Shown here piece by piece: positions 8,954 to 16,978 of a stretch of DNA of 64,000 nt. Source of the DNA: Rhodoferax antarcticus ANT.BR (GTDB taxonomy: Bacteria; Pseudomonadota; Gammaproteobacteria; Burkholderiales; Burkholderiaceae_C); assembly GCF_001938565.1 (NCBI RefSeq), contig NZ_MSYM01000007.1, forward strand, positions 268,336-332,335, given 5' to 3'. Every line of letters starts with the position of its first letter. Within the stretch, counting starts at the first letter, position 1. A program made the translations under genes and the position numbers. The notes under the pieces were generated by a model, which saw only the letters and a list, made by a program, of their open reading frames with translations, did not search any database and was not told the DNA's origin.

Positions 8954-9748
8954 ATGCCCCGCTTTGCCGCCAACCTGACCATGCTGTTTACCGAGGTGCC
9001 GTTTCTGCAGCGCTTTGAGCGTGCCGCCAGCGCCGGCTTCACCGCTGTGGAGTTTTTGTTTCCCTATGCCTGGCCTGCTGAGGTCATCAAAGCCGAGCTA
9101 GACCAACACGGCCTGACACTGGTGCTGCACAACCTGCCCGCCGCAGACTGGGAAGCTGGTGAGCGCGGCATCGCCTGCCACCCGGACCGGGTGCAGGAAT
9201 TTTGTGCCGGCGTGCGCCAAGGCATCAGCTATGCCAAGGCCTTGGGCGTGTCGCAACTCAATTGCCTGGCAGGCAAGGCCCCGGCTGGCGTGGCGGATGC
9301 GCTGCTGCGCCAAACGCTGGTACAAAACCTGCGTTTTGCCGCCGCCGAGCTGAAAAACGTCGGGCTCAAACTGCTCATCGAGCCCATCAACACCTATGAC
9401 ATTCCCGGGTTTTATGTCAACCGCACCGCGCAGGCGCTGGCGATTCTGGACGAGGTCGGCGCTGACAACGCCTATCTGCAGTACGACGTCTACCACGCGC
9501 AGCGCATGGAAGGCGAGCTGGCCGCTACGCTGCAGCAGCACTTGGCGCGCATCGGCCATATCCAGCTCGCCGACAACCCGGGCCGCCATGAGCCCGGCAC
9601 CGGCGAAATTAATTTCCGCTACCTTTTGGCGCGACTCGACGAGCTAGGCTACACCGGCTGGGTTGGGTGCGAGTACAAACCGCTAACCACCACGCTGGCT
9701 GGCGTGGGCTGGCGCGAAAACATCGACCCCAGCCACGCAGCCGGTTGA
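8954..9748 (+). CDS. hyi: Hydroxypyruvate isomerase
   Basis: A 264-residue TIM-barrel protein of the hydroxypyruvate isomerase family (xylose-isomerase-like): starts PRFAANLTMLFTEVPFL, contains LIEPINTYDIPGFYV with a metal-binding Glu, and ends with VGCEYKP. It interconverts hydroxypyruvate and tartronate semialdehyde in the cytoplasm. ATG at 8954 follows AGGAGAAG. It lies 28 bases after the gcl frame and 35 before glxR, the usual gcl-hyi-glxR order. Intact, although gcl upstream is broken. Confidence 0.9.
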   Translation: MPRFAANLTMLFTEVPFLQRFERAASAGFTAVEFLFPYAWPAEVIKAELDQHGLTLVLHNLPAADWEAGERGIACHPDRVQEFCAGVRQGISYAKALGVSQLNCLAGKAPAGVADALLRQTLVQNLRFAAAELKNVGLKLLIEPINTYDIPGFYVNRTAQALAILDEVGADNAYLQYDVYHAQRMEGELAATLQQHLARIGHIQLADNPGRHEPGTGEINFRYLLARLDELGYTGWVGCEYKPLTTTLAGVGWRENIDPSHAAG

Positions 9749-9783
9749 ACCCGACCAAAACATCCACACACGGAGAACACTGT

Positions 9784-10716
9784 ATGAACACTGCATCCTC
9801 ACGTTTGGGCTTTATTGGTATGGGCACCATGGGCGCACCCATGGCCGGCCATTTGATCGCCGCCGGGCACACGCTATTTGTGCACACGCGCAGCAAGGTG
9901 CCCGACGCCATCGCCCACAGCGTGGCCACGGTTTGCGCCACAGCGCGTGCGGTGGCGGAACAAGCCGACATCATTTTCCTGATGGTGCCTGACACGCCAG
10001 ACGTGGAAGCGGCGCTGTTTTCTGAGCACGGTGTGGCGTCCGCTGTGCAGGGCGTGCAGCGCAGCGCAGACGGGCACGGCGGCAAAGTTGTGGTGGACAT
10101 GAGCAGCATCTCACCCATTGCCACCAAAGCCTTTGCGCAAAATATCAACGCACTGGGCTGCGATTACCTCGACGCGCCAGTGTCGGGCGGCGAAGTCGGT
10201 GCCAAAAATGCCACGCTGTCGATCATGGTGGGTGGCCCAGAGGCCGCCTTTGAGAAGGTTAAGCCGCTGTTTGCGCTGATGGGCAAAAACATCACTCTGG
10301 TGGGTGGCAACGGCCACGCCCAGACCGCCAAAGTGGCGAATCAGATCATCGTTGCGCTGAACATTGAAGCCGTGGCCGAAGCCCTGCTGTTTGCCGCCCG
10401 CGCCGGTGCTGACCCGGAACGCGTGCGCCAGGCTTTAATGGGTGGTTTTGCCGCCTCGAAAATTCTGGAATTGCATGGCGAGCGCATGGTCAAGCGCACT
10501 TTCAACCCCGGTTTTCGTATTGAACTGCACCAGAAAGACCTCAACCTGGCGCTCAGCAGCGCCCGTGCGCTGGGCGTCTCACTGCCCAACACCGCCACCG
10601 CGCAAGAGCTGTTCAACTCCTGCGTTGCCCACGCCGGCAAAGCCTGGGACCACTCGGCCATGGTGCGCGCCCTGGAAATGATGGCGAATTTCGACATCGG
10701 CCAGCAGCCTGCCTGA
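9784..10716 (+). CDS. glxR: 2-hydroxy-3-oxopropionate (tartronate semialdehyde) reductase
   Basis: A 310-residue beta-hydroxyacid dehydrogenase. The N-terminal Rossmann motif LGFIGMGTMGAPMAGHL binds NAD(P)H; DAPVSGGEVGA is the family substrate-binding signature, and the catalytic Lys lies in the GNGHAQTAKVANQI helix. It reduces tartronate semialdehyde to D-glycerate. It is third in the cluster and followed after about 30 bases by glycerate kinase. The start ATG at 9784 fits the family N-terminus exactly; an upstream in-frame extension is ignored. Confidence 0.92.
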   Translation: MNTASSRLGFIGMGTMGAPMAGHLIAAGHTLFVHTRSKVPDAIAHSVATVCATARAVAEQADIIFLMVPDTPDVEAALFSEHGVASAVQGVQRSADGHGGKVVVDMSSISPIATKAFAQNINALGCDYLDAPVSGGEVGAKNATLSIMVGGPEAAFEKVKPLFALMGKNITLVGGNGHAQTAKVANQIIVALNIEAVAEALLFAARAGADPERVRQALMGGFAASKILELHGERMVKRTFNPGFRIELHQKDLNLALSSARALGVSLPNTATAQELFNSCVAHAGKAWDHSAMVRALEMMANFDIGQQPA

Positions 10717-10747
10717 CCTAACCACCCGACAGCCACCCAGCCATGCC

Positions 10748-12043
10748 ATGAAGAAGCCCATGAACCCCACTGCAGCCACGGAGTTGCTGCGCCGCCTGTT
10801 TGCAGCCGCCATTGCCAGCGCCCAACCGGCGCGCTGTGTGCCAGCGCACCTGCCCCACCCGCAAGAGCTGGGCAGCGGGCGGCTGGTGGTGATTGGTGCG
10901 GGCAAGGCCAGCGCCGCCATGGCCCGTGCGGTGCAAGACCATTGGGCCGGACCACTGAGCGGGCTGGTGGTGACCCGCTATGGCTACAGCGTGCCGTGCG
11001 AGCGCATCGAGATCGTGGAGGCCGCGCACCCGGTGCCGGATGATGCTGGTGCGCAGGCCGCCCAACGGCTGCTGGAGACTGTGCAAGGCCTGAACGAAGA
11101 CGACATCGTTTTATGCCTGATTTCTGGTGGCGGTTCAGCCCTTTTGCCCTTACCCATCAAGGGTTTAACGCTATCAGACAAGCAGCAAGTCAATCGCGCG
11201 CTGCTGGCCAGCGGTGCGAGTATCAGCGAGATAAACTGTGTGCGCCGCCACCTCTCGGCCATCAAGGGTGGGCGCCTGGCTGCAGCCTGCCACCCGGCGC
11301 GGGTCATCACCTTGCTGCTGTCGGACGTGCCAGGCGACAACCCAATGGACATCGCCTCTGGCCCCACGGTGGCCGATCCCACCACTTGCCAGGACGCGCT
11401 GGAGATTGTGCGGCGCTACGGCATGACGCCACCGCCGGCCGTGCTGGAAGTGCTGGAAAGCGGCCGTGGCGAGTCGGTCAAACCGGGCGATGCGCGCCTA
11501 GCCCGCGCAGAGACACGCATGATTGCCACGCCACAAACGGCACTGGAAGCCGCCGCCAGCGTCGCCCGCGAACACGGTTTTGCCGCGCACATTCTGGGCG
11601 ACGCCTGGGAGGGCGAGGCACGCGAGGTGGGCAAGGTGCTGGCCGGTATGGCTCTGCAGGTGGCGCAACGCGGCCAGCCGTTTCAGGCACCGTGTGTGCT
11701 GCTGTCTGGTGGCGAAACCACGGTAACCGTGCGCGGCCAGGGCCGTGGCGGGCGCAATGTGGAGTGCCTGCTGTCGCTGGCCATCGCCCTGCGCGGCCAA
11801 AGCGGCGTGTTTGCCCTGATGGGCGACACCGACGGTGTGGACGGGCAGGAAGAAATTGCCGGTGCCATCGCCACGCCCGACACCCTGTCACGCGCCTGGG
11901 CGCAAGGCCTGCCCCCGCTGGCGCATCTGGCCAACAACAACGGTCACGGTTTTTTTGAAGCCCTGGGCGACAGCGTGGTGACCGGCCCCACCCTCACCAA
12001 TGTGAACGACTTTCGGGTGGTACTGATTCAAAGCGCTGCTTAA
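10748..12043 (+). CDS. ttuD: Glycerate 2-kinase, MOFRL family (GckA/TtuD type)
   Basis: A 431-residue MOFRL-type glycerate kinase. It has VVIGAGKASAAMARAVQDHW near the N-terminus, CLISGGGSALLPLP, LLLSDVPGDNPMDIASGPTV in the middle and LSGGETTVTVRGQGRGGRN in the MOFRL domain. It phosphorylates D-glycerate to 2-phosphoglycerate, completing the path glyoxylate to glycolysis. It closes the cluster. Its last ~180 bases recur in diverged form at 13305-13489. The symbols ttuD, gckA and glxK are used interchangeably for this family; choice here is by cluster context. Confidence 0.9.
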   Translation: MKKPMNPTAATELLRRLFAAAIASAQPARCVPAHLPHPQELGSGRLVVIGAGKASAAMARAVQDHWAGPLSGLVVTRYGYSVPCERIEIVEAAHPVPDDAGAQAAQRLLETVQGLNEDDIVLCLISGGGSALLPLPIKGLTLSDKQQVNRALLASGASISEINCVRRHLSAIKGGRLAAACHPARVITLLLSDVPGDNPMDIASGPTVADPTTCQDALEIVRRYGMTPPPAVLEVLESGRGESVKPGDARLARAETRMIATPQTALEAAASVAREHGFAAHILGDAWEGEAREVGKVLAGMALQVAQRGQPFQAPCVLLSGGETTVTVRGQGRGGRNVECLLSLAIALRGQSGVFALMGDTDGVDGQEEIAGAIATPDTLSRAWAQGLPPLAHLANNNGHGFFEALGDSVVTGPTLTNVNDFRVVLIQSAA

Positions 12044-12156
12044 GTAACACCTAATTTCATAGCTGCTTGCGCTTTATCCGTAAGGGCTAGAGGCCTAAAA
12101 GGCTTATAAATCTGCAAGCCATGCCCCAACCCCTGAGCCTTGAAGATCAGCGCAGA
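11861..12156 (+). repeat. Direct repeat copy A (glycerate kinase 3' end + dispersed repeat + GDT1 tail)
   Basis: This copy carries the intact end of glycerate kinase, then a dispersed repeat, then a decayed stretch (CTGAGCC-TGAAGATCAGCGC) matching the 3' end of the GDT1-type exporter that lies intact at 13556. Copy B at 13305-13603 has the same order with the opposite parts decayed. Offset between copies is about 1446 bases. Similarity by eye is roughly four-fifths. Confidence 0.75.
12058..12109 (+). repeat. Dispersed intergenic repeat, copy 1
   Basis: Reads ATAGCTGCTTGCGCTTTAT then CCG then TAAGGGCTAGAGGCC and an AAAAGGCTTATA tail. Within it AGGCCT/AAAAGGCTT and GCGCTTTAT/TAAGGGC make imperfect palindromes. 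Member of the family described in the findings. Confidence 0.8.
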
Positions 12157-12195
12157 TGCCAGGTCAGATGCCAGGTCTGGGGTGTTTGCTGGCAC

Positions 12196-12339
12196 TAAGG
12201 GCTCGTCGCGCAATAACATGCACATTTGTCTTGTCAGCTTCTGGGGCGTTGCGTCGTTCCAAATCGGCACGTTTTACGCCTAGCACGGCATCCCAAATCC
12301 GACACCCAAATGCACAGCTTAAGCCGTAACGAGCCCTTA
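12196..12339. repeat. 144-bp segment bounded by 11-bp perfect inverted repeats
   Basis: TAAGGGCTCGT at 12196-12206 is the exact reverse complement of ACGAGCCCTTA at 12329-12339. The interior has no recognised gene. The layout resembles a miniature inverted-repeat element or the trimmed remains of an insertion sequence, lying just before the metallo-beta-lactamase-fold gene. No target-site duplication is evident. The rest of the 345-base gap 12044-12388 holds only copy A of the direct repeat and the dispersed repeat. Confidence 0.55.
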
Positions 12340-12388
12340 CTATGGTCGTCGGTTCGTGCCAGACACAACTTATCAAAGGAGCGTTTCA

Positions 12389-13222
12389 ATGAAAGTAACT
12401 GTGGTGATTGACAATGCCGTTCCACCGGGAATGCGCAGCCCCTTTGTCGCCGAACATGGCCTGGCTCTGCTGATTGAGAGCGAGGGCAAACGGGTTCTTT
12501 TCGATACTGGGCAGACGGGTGCCGTGGTGAACAATCTGAGTCTATTGGGGGTGCATCCTGCAAGCCTTGAGGCAGTTGTTTTGAGTCACGGGCATTACGA
12601 CCATGTTGGCGGCCTGATGCGTGTGCTTCAGCATGCCGCCAAGCCGCTGCCGGTTTATGCGCACAGTGACATCTTTCAGACACACATTTCCACGGCGGGT
12701 AAAAGGCACTTTATTGGCATACCGTTTACCGAACCCCAATTGAGCAGCCTTGGCGCACAGTGGGTCTTGTCAAAGGAGCCCGTCGAGATCATTCCCGGCT
12801 TGTGGTTCAGCGGCGAGATTCCAAGGCTGACTGACTTTGAAAAAGGCGATGCCAGATTGCTCACCTGTCAGAGCGACGGCCACTGCGTGGAAGATCTCAT
12901 TGCAGATGACGTCTCGCTTTTTCATGGCAGCGCGCAAGGTCTCAGGGTCATTGGCGGATGCGCGCATGCGGGCATGATCAATACGATCCGCCACGGTCTT
13001 GCACTCACCGGCCAGACAAAAATGCACACTTGGATAGGCGGAACCCATCTGGCACCGGTTTCGGCTGAGCAGCAGCATGCGACTCTTGACGCGCTGCAGG
13101 ACTATGCGCCAGAGCTGATTGCGGCCAACCACTGCACAGGATTCGCCATGATGGCAACCCTTAGCCAAAGGTTTGGAGTGCACTTCGTTCCCGCCTTTGT
13201 TGGAACTGTCTTTGAGTGGTGA
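12389..13222 (+). CDS. Metallo-beta-lactamase-fold hydrolase (COG1237-like)
   Basis: A 277-residue MBL-fold protein. VLSHGHYDHVGGL (HxHxDH) supplies four metal ligands; later GGCAHAGMIN and a C-terminal AANHCTGF supply further conserved His residues. The pattern and GTRL-like C-terminal region resemble the COG1237 group, annotated as dihydropterin-aminobenzene phosphate synthase-like proteins; the actual substrate cannot be inferred. ATG at 12389 follows AAAGGA. The gene lies alone inside a segment flanked by ~300-bp diverged direct repeats, so it probably arrived by homologous integration of a DNA circle. Codon use looks less GC-rich than neighbouring genes by eye. Confidence 0.75.
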   Translation: MKVTVVIDNAVPPGMRSPFVAEHGLALLIESEGKRVLFDTGQTGAVVNNLSLLGVHPASLEAVVLSHGHYDHVGGLMRVLQHAAKPLPVYAHSDIFQTHISTAGKRHFIGIPFTEPQLSSLGAQWVLSKEPVEIIPGLWFSGEIPRLTDFEKGDARLLTCQSDGHCVEDLIADDVSLFHGSAQGLRVIGGCAHAGMINTIRHGLALTGQTKMHTWIGGTHLAPVSAEQQHATLDALQDYAPELIAANHCTGFAMMATLSQRFGVHFVPAFVGTVFEW

Positions 13223-13304
13223 TGTGGTAAAGCGTTGAAGCGTTGACATGACTTCAGTGAGCCGCAGTGTCGGGCTCCTTTGGCGTTCACGCTGGGTGCA
13301 GGTG

Positions 13305-13489
13305 CAGGTGCCGTGGCTACGCCCGACACCTTGTTACGCGCCTGGGCGCAAGGCCTGGCCCTGCTGGAACACTTGACCAACAACAACGGCCAAGGGTTTT
13401 TTGAAGCCCTGGGCGACAGCGTGGCCACCGGCCCCACCCCTACCAATGTGAACGCTTTTCGGGCGGTGCTGTTTCAGGCAGCAGCTTGA
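13305..13489 (+). pseudogene. Decayed duplicate of the glycerate kinase 3' end
   Basis: The frame reads VATPDTLLRAWAQGLALLEH and NNNGQGFFEALGDSVATGPT, paralleling the last ~60 residues of the intact kinase at 11861-12043. No N-terminal part of the kinase precedes it. It is part of direct repeat copy B and has no start of its own. Confidence 0.85.
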
Positions 13490-13502
13490 GCAATAATTAA
13501 TT

Positions 13503-13555
13503 TGATAGCTACTCACGCTTTATTCATAAGGGCTAGCGGCCTAAAAGGCTTATAA
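13503..13555 (+). repeat. Dispersed intergenic repeat, copy 2
   Basis: Reads TGATAGCTACTCACGCTTTAT then TCA then TAAGGGCTAGCGGCC and AAAAGGCTTATA. It abuts the TAG stop codon of the GDT1-type gene on the opposite strand. Confidence 0.8.
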
Positions 13556-14113
13556 CTATGCGAGCAGTGCCCATAACCCGAGGCCCATGAAGATCAGCGC
13601 CGAGACAATGTGCACCACGCGCAGCGGCACCAGCCGCGTCATGCGCTCACCCAGCCAGACCACCGGCGCATTGGCCAGCATCATGCCCAGCGTGGTGCCG
13701 GCAATCACCCAGTAATAGGCGCTGTACTGCGCCGCCAGCATCACCGTGGCCACCTGGGTTTTGTCGCCCATCTCGGCCAAAAAAAACGCCACCACGGTGG
13801 TGCCAAACACGCCGAAACGCGGTTTGGCGGGCGCATCGTCGTCTTCGATCTTGTCGGGGATCAGCATCCACACCGCCATGGCAATGAAGGACGCGCCCAA
13901 CACCCAGCGCAACACATCTGGCCCCAACGCCGTGTTGACCCAGGCGCCCACCGCACCGGCTAGGGCGTGGTTGGCGAGGGTGGCCACAAAAATGCCCGCA
14001 ACAATGGGCCAGGGCTGACGAAAACGCGCGGCCAGAATAAGGGCGAGCAACTGCGTTTTGTCACCCATCTCCGCCAATGCGACGATGCCGGTAGATACTA
14101 AAAAGGCTTCCAT
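13556..14113 (-). CDS. GDT1/TMEM165 family (UPF0016) divalent cation exporter
   Basis: A 185-residue membrane protein with two copies of the signature E-x-G-D-K-T: ALAEMGDKTQLLALILA near residue 12 and FLAEMGDKTQVATVMLA near residue 110. Two repeats of three hydrophobic helices are visible. Bacterial members of this family export manganese and yeast Gdt1 moves Ca/Mn (family knowledge). Start at ATG 14111-14113, preceded by CCGGAGACCCTC. The gene lies directly downstream of a yybP-ykoY manganese riboswitch, which strongly supports a manganese role. It ends in TAG next to a dispersed repeat. Confidence 0.9.
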   Translation of the reverse strand: MEAFLVSTGIVALAEMGDKTQLLALILAARFRQPWPIVAGIFVATLANHALAGAVGAWVNTALGPDVLRWVLGASFIAMAVWMLIPDKIEDDDAPAKPRFGVFGTTVVAFFLAEMGDKTQVATVMLAAQYSAYYWVIAGTTLGMMLANAPVVWLGERMTRLVPLRVVHIVSALIFMGLGLWALLA

Positions 14114-14142
14114 GAGGGTCTCCGGCCGGTTGATGAAACCAA

Positions 14143-14185
14143 TGACTGCGCAGCATCCCCGGCCAAAAACGGAGGTGCGCAGTCA
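14143..14185 (-). promoter_or_regulatory. Expression-platform hairpin of the manganese riboswitch
   Basis: TGCGCAGTCA (14176-14185) and TGACTGCGCA (14143-14152) are perfect 10-base complements. On the minus strand the first arm overlaps the 3' strand of the aptamer P1 stem, so hairpin and aptamer exclude each other. There is no T-run after it; the loop contains CTCC, which could mask the ribosome site, so a translational switch is more likely than termination. Confidence 0.55.
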
Positions 14186-14308
14186 AAGGTCTCGCCAAAA
14201 TCCTGTTGCAGGACTTAGCTTGCGCCATGGTGGCCGGTGATGGCCAGGCAAGTCTGTTGACGCAAGCCCCTCTCAATGAAGAAGGGCGGCTACTCCCCAA
14301 TGACAGCG
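14179..14308 (-). ncRNA. yybP-ykoY manganese riboswitch
   Basis: The minus-strand leader contains GGGGAGTAGCC, GCGTCAACAGA and GGCGAGACC, the conserved pieces of the yybP-ykoY class. The P1 strands CGCTGTCATTGG and CCTTTGACTGCG pair with only three mismatches, bringing the core segments together. This class senses Mn2+ and typically controls exporters such as MntP and UPF0016 proteins (established). The exporter gene begins 66 bases downstream. Confidence 0.85.
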
Positions 14309-14365
14309 AAGATTGTAGAACCCATTGGGTGCGTTGATGGTGGGCGCGGGCCGTGGCCCCACATC

Positions 14366-16978
14366 TCAACGCATCTCGGCCGACTCTGGTTTCGGTGACG
14401 CAAACTTCAGCCGGTTGCGCCCTTCTTCCTTGGCCTGGTACATGGCGGCGTCCGAGCGTTGCAGAATCTGCTCGTGGTTGCTGTCGCGGTGTGAGAACAG
14501 CGTGATGCCAATGCTGGCACTGCAGCGGTGCTCCACAGTGATGTGGTCACCCTCTTCACGCGTCAAGGCCAGCAGATACGGCTGCGCCAGCGCGTCGCGG
14601 ACCTTTTCAGCCACAGCTTCTGCCAGCGTAGTGGCCTCAGCGCGGCCAGGGCTCAAGTCGGTGAGCATCACCACAAACTCGTCACCACCGATGCGCGCCA
14701 CCGTGTCCACCGCGCGCACGCTGTTTTTCAAGCGTTGGGCAACTTCTGCCAACAGCAGGTCGCCCAACTCGTGGCCGTGCTCGTCGTTGAGCGGCTTGAA
14801 GTTGTCCAGGTCCAAAAACATCATTGCGCCGAAACAGTCGCTACGCTTGCTGGCACTGATGGCCTGCGCCAGGCGCTCGCTGAGCAGGCGGCGGTTGGGC
14901 AACTCGGTCAGCGGGTCGTAAAACGCCAATTGGCGCACGTGCTGCACCATTTTTTGACGCTCGGTCACGTCTTCAAACACCACGTAGGCCTGATCCAGCT
15001 TGCCGTCTTTGAACAGCGGCATGGCACTGGCCAGAATCCACACCAGGTCCCGGTCAGGCACGGCAATCCCCATCGTCATGTTGCGCACCGGTTGACCGGT
15101 TCTGATGGCCTGCGAAATCGGGTGCTCGTTGCCAGGGCAGGGGCTGCCGTCCTCATGCACCGCGTGCCAGCGCGGGTCCGTCGAGGTGCTGCCCCGCAAC
15201 TGTTCCAGCGTCAAGCCCAGGATGCGCTGCGCCGCCGCATTTGCCGAGGTGATGTAACCATCGGCGTTTTGATACAGCACACCGGTAGGCAGGGTCTCAA
15301 ACAGCGTGCGGAACATGTCTTCGCTGGCCAGCAGTGCCGCTTGGGTGCGTTTGTGTTCTATGGCAATGCTGGCCAACCGGGCGGATTGTTCTATCACCAT
15401 AATGTCGTGCGCTGTTGGGGCATGCACCTGGCGGTGGTAAATAGCAAAGGTGCCCAGCACCTTCCCGCCGGACGCCAGAATGGGCTGCGACCAGCAGGCA
15501 CCCAGATCAGCCTGCTGCGCCAGCGCCTTGTAATTAGCCCAGTATGGGTGGGTAGCAATGTCTTGTACGACCACCCGCTGCCCGGTAAACGCGGCAGTGC
15601 CACAGGAGCCACACCCCAGGCTGATCTCCAGCCCCACGACAGCCTGGTTGTAGAACGCCGGCAGGCTCGGTGCAAACACTTCACCCAGACGCTTTCCGTC
15701 ATCGGTGAGCAGCAGGATGCTGCACAGCATGGACGGGTGCAAGTTCTCCACGCCGCTGGCCATGGCGCGCAATAGCTCCGGCAAGGCGGTTTCGCCAGCC
15801 ATGAGCTCCAGCATCTGACTGCGAAACTGCTCGTAGCGCTCGGCCAGCTTGACCGCGCTGATGTCAGTGTGGGTGATGGCCACACCACTGCGCCGGTCAC
15901 TGCCCAGCGGGCGTACGACCATGGTGAACCAGCGTTGCTCTTGCGGGGAATGGCAGGGGTAATCCAGGATGAAGTGTGGCGAGCGCCCCTCCAGCACCGC
16001 GGCAATACCATCGTGTGCCAGCGCTACGCCCAGGCTGGCGCGGTGGATGCTGTTGCTGTCGATGCACATCTCCAAATAGTTGGCGCCCACGTCAGTGTGC
16101 GGCGCGCGCTGACCGGGGAGGTTGGTGTTCTCCACAGAAAAGCGCTGCCACTGCTCATTGACCGCCAGAATGGTGCCGCTGCGGTCAATCACCGCAATTT
16201 CTGCGGCGACCGAGTCAAGGATGACGGTTTTGAACGTCTCGCTGTCTTTCAATGCCTGGTCGCGCTGGGCCAGCGCGTCGAGCATGGTATTGAATTGGCG
16301 CGCAAGTTGCGCCGCCTCGTCGTCGCCATCGGTCGCCACCCGCAGCCCGGCTTGGCCCTGCTCAACCGCGTTGGCAACCTCGGACATGGCCGCCAGACGC
16401 CGCGTAAGCAAGCGGCTGACCGCCGCCGAAATGAGCGCCGCCAGGATGATCGCTACCAGCATGTAGATCAGGCCGTTGCGCGCCACCTGTGCCAGGCTGG
16501 CTTCCAGCGCCGTTCCAGCAAGTCCAATACGCACCCAGCCAATCGACCGACCATTCAGCATCACCGGGCTGTACACGTCTACCAGATAGGCGCCGCGCTG
16601 GCGCACCTGCTCAGCGGGCTGAGCCGGTAGATCGGTCAGGTACTGGCCGCGCCGCTCGGGCTCGGTGTGCGCCAGCAGCTCACCACGCGCATCCAGCACC
16701 ATGGCATAGCGCAGCTCCGGGTAGCTGGACAGGCCGTGCACAATTTCCTGCAGGCCACTTGCATCGCGCGCGGCCAGCCAAACCGCGCCCGACGCCGCCA
16801 CGCTGCGGGCCATGCTGGTGGCTTGCGACACTTGCTGCGCCACAGCCACCTGCTGCTGGCGGCGTGTGAGGTCCCAGACGAAGGCCGCCATCGTCAAGGC
16901 TACCGTCAGCACCATGCCGGTCATCAACTGGCGGCGCAGCGTGCCAAAAAACAGACGTTGCAGGGTGCCAAACATCAC
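14366..16978 (-). CDS. Membrane diguanylate cyclase with HAMP, PAS, GAF, PAS and GGDEF domains
   Basis: An 870-residue sensor enzyme. One helix at about 18-36 and another at about 168-190 flank an extracytoplasmic sensor region; HAMP follows to about 245, then a PAS-like region (250-385), a GAF-like region (390-550) containing GCGSCGTAAFTG, a PAS (555-680) and GGDEF (690-860). The active site reads RIGGDEF, and RAVD five residues earlier is an RxxD inhibitory site, so it probably makes c-di-GMP. Its start overlaps the stop of the upstream PhnD-like lipoprotein by four bases, implying a coupled sensor pair. Confidence 0.88.
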   Translation of the reverse strand: MMFGTLQRLFFGTLRRQLMTGMVLTVALTMAAFVWDLTRRQQQVAVAQQVSQATSMARSVAASGAVWLAARDASGLQEIVHGLSSYPELRYAMVLDARGELLAHTEPERRGQYLTDLPAQPAEQVRQRGAYLVDVYSPVMLNGRSIGWVRIGLAGTALEASLAQVARNGLIYMLVAIILAALISAAVSRLLTRRLAAMSEVANAVEQGQAGLRVATDGDDEAAQLARQFNTMLDALAQRDQALKDSETFKTVILDSVAAEIAVIDRSGTILAVNEQWQRFSVENTNLPGQRAPHTDVGANYLEMCIDSNSIHRASLGVALAHDGIAAVLEGRSPHFILDYPCHSPQEQRWFTMVVRPLGSDRRSGVAITHTDISAVKLAERYEQFRSQMLELMAGETALPELLRAMASGVENLHPSMLCSILLLTDDGKRLGEVFAPSLPAFYNQAVVGLEISLGCGSCGTAAFTGQRVVVQDIATHPYWANYKALAQQADLGACWSQPILASGGKVLGTFAIYHRQVHAPTAHDIMVIEQSARLASIAIEHKRTQAALLASEDMFRTLFETLPTGVLYQNADGYITSANAAAQRILGLTLEQLRGSTSTDPRWHAVHEDGSPCPGNEHPISQAIRTGQPVRNMTMGIAVPDRDLVWILASAMPLFKDGKLDQAYVVFEDVTERQKMVQHVRQLAFYDPLTELPNRRLLSERLAQAISASKRSDCFGAMMFLDLDNFKPLNDEHGHELGDLLLAEVAQRLKNSVRAVDTVARIGGDEFVVMLTDLSPGRAEATTLAEAVAEKVRDALAQPYLLALTREEGDHITVEHRCSASIGITLFSHRDSNHEQILQRSDAAMYQAKEEGRNRLKFASPKPESAEMR

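Larger units (their letters stand above)
13305..13603 (+). repeat. Direct repeat copy B
   Basis: Second copy of the segment at 11861-12156: kinase 3' end, dispersed repeat, then the 3' end of the GDT1-type gene, here intact. Together the two copies bracket the MBL-fold gene. Confidence 0.75.

Noticed and set aside
12164..12376. 70-codon minus-strand frame over the 144-bp inverted-repeat element
   Set aside because: No recognisable motif or ribosome site; it also spans both element ends and part of the repeat.
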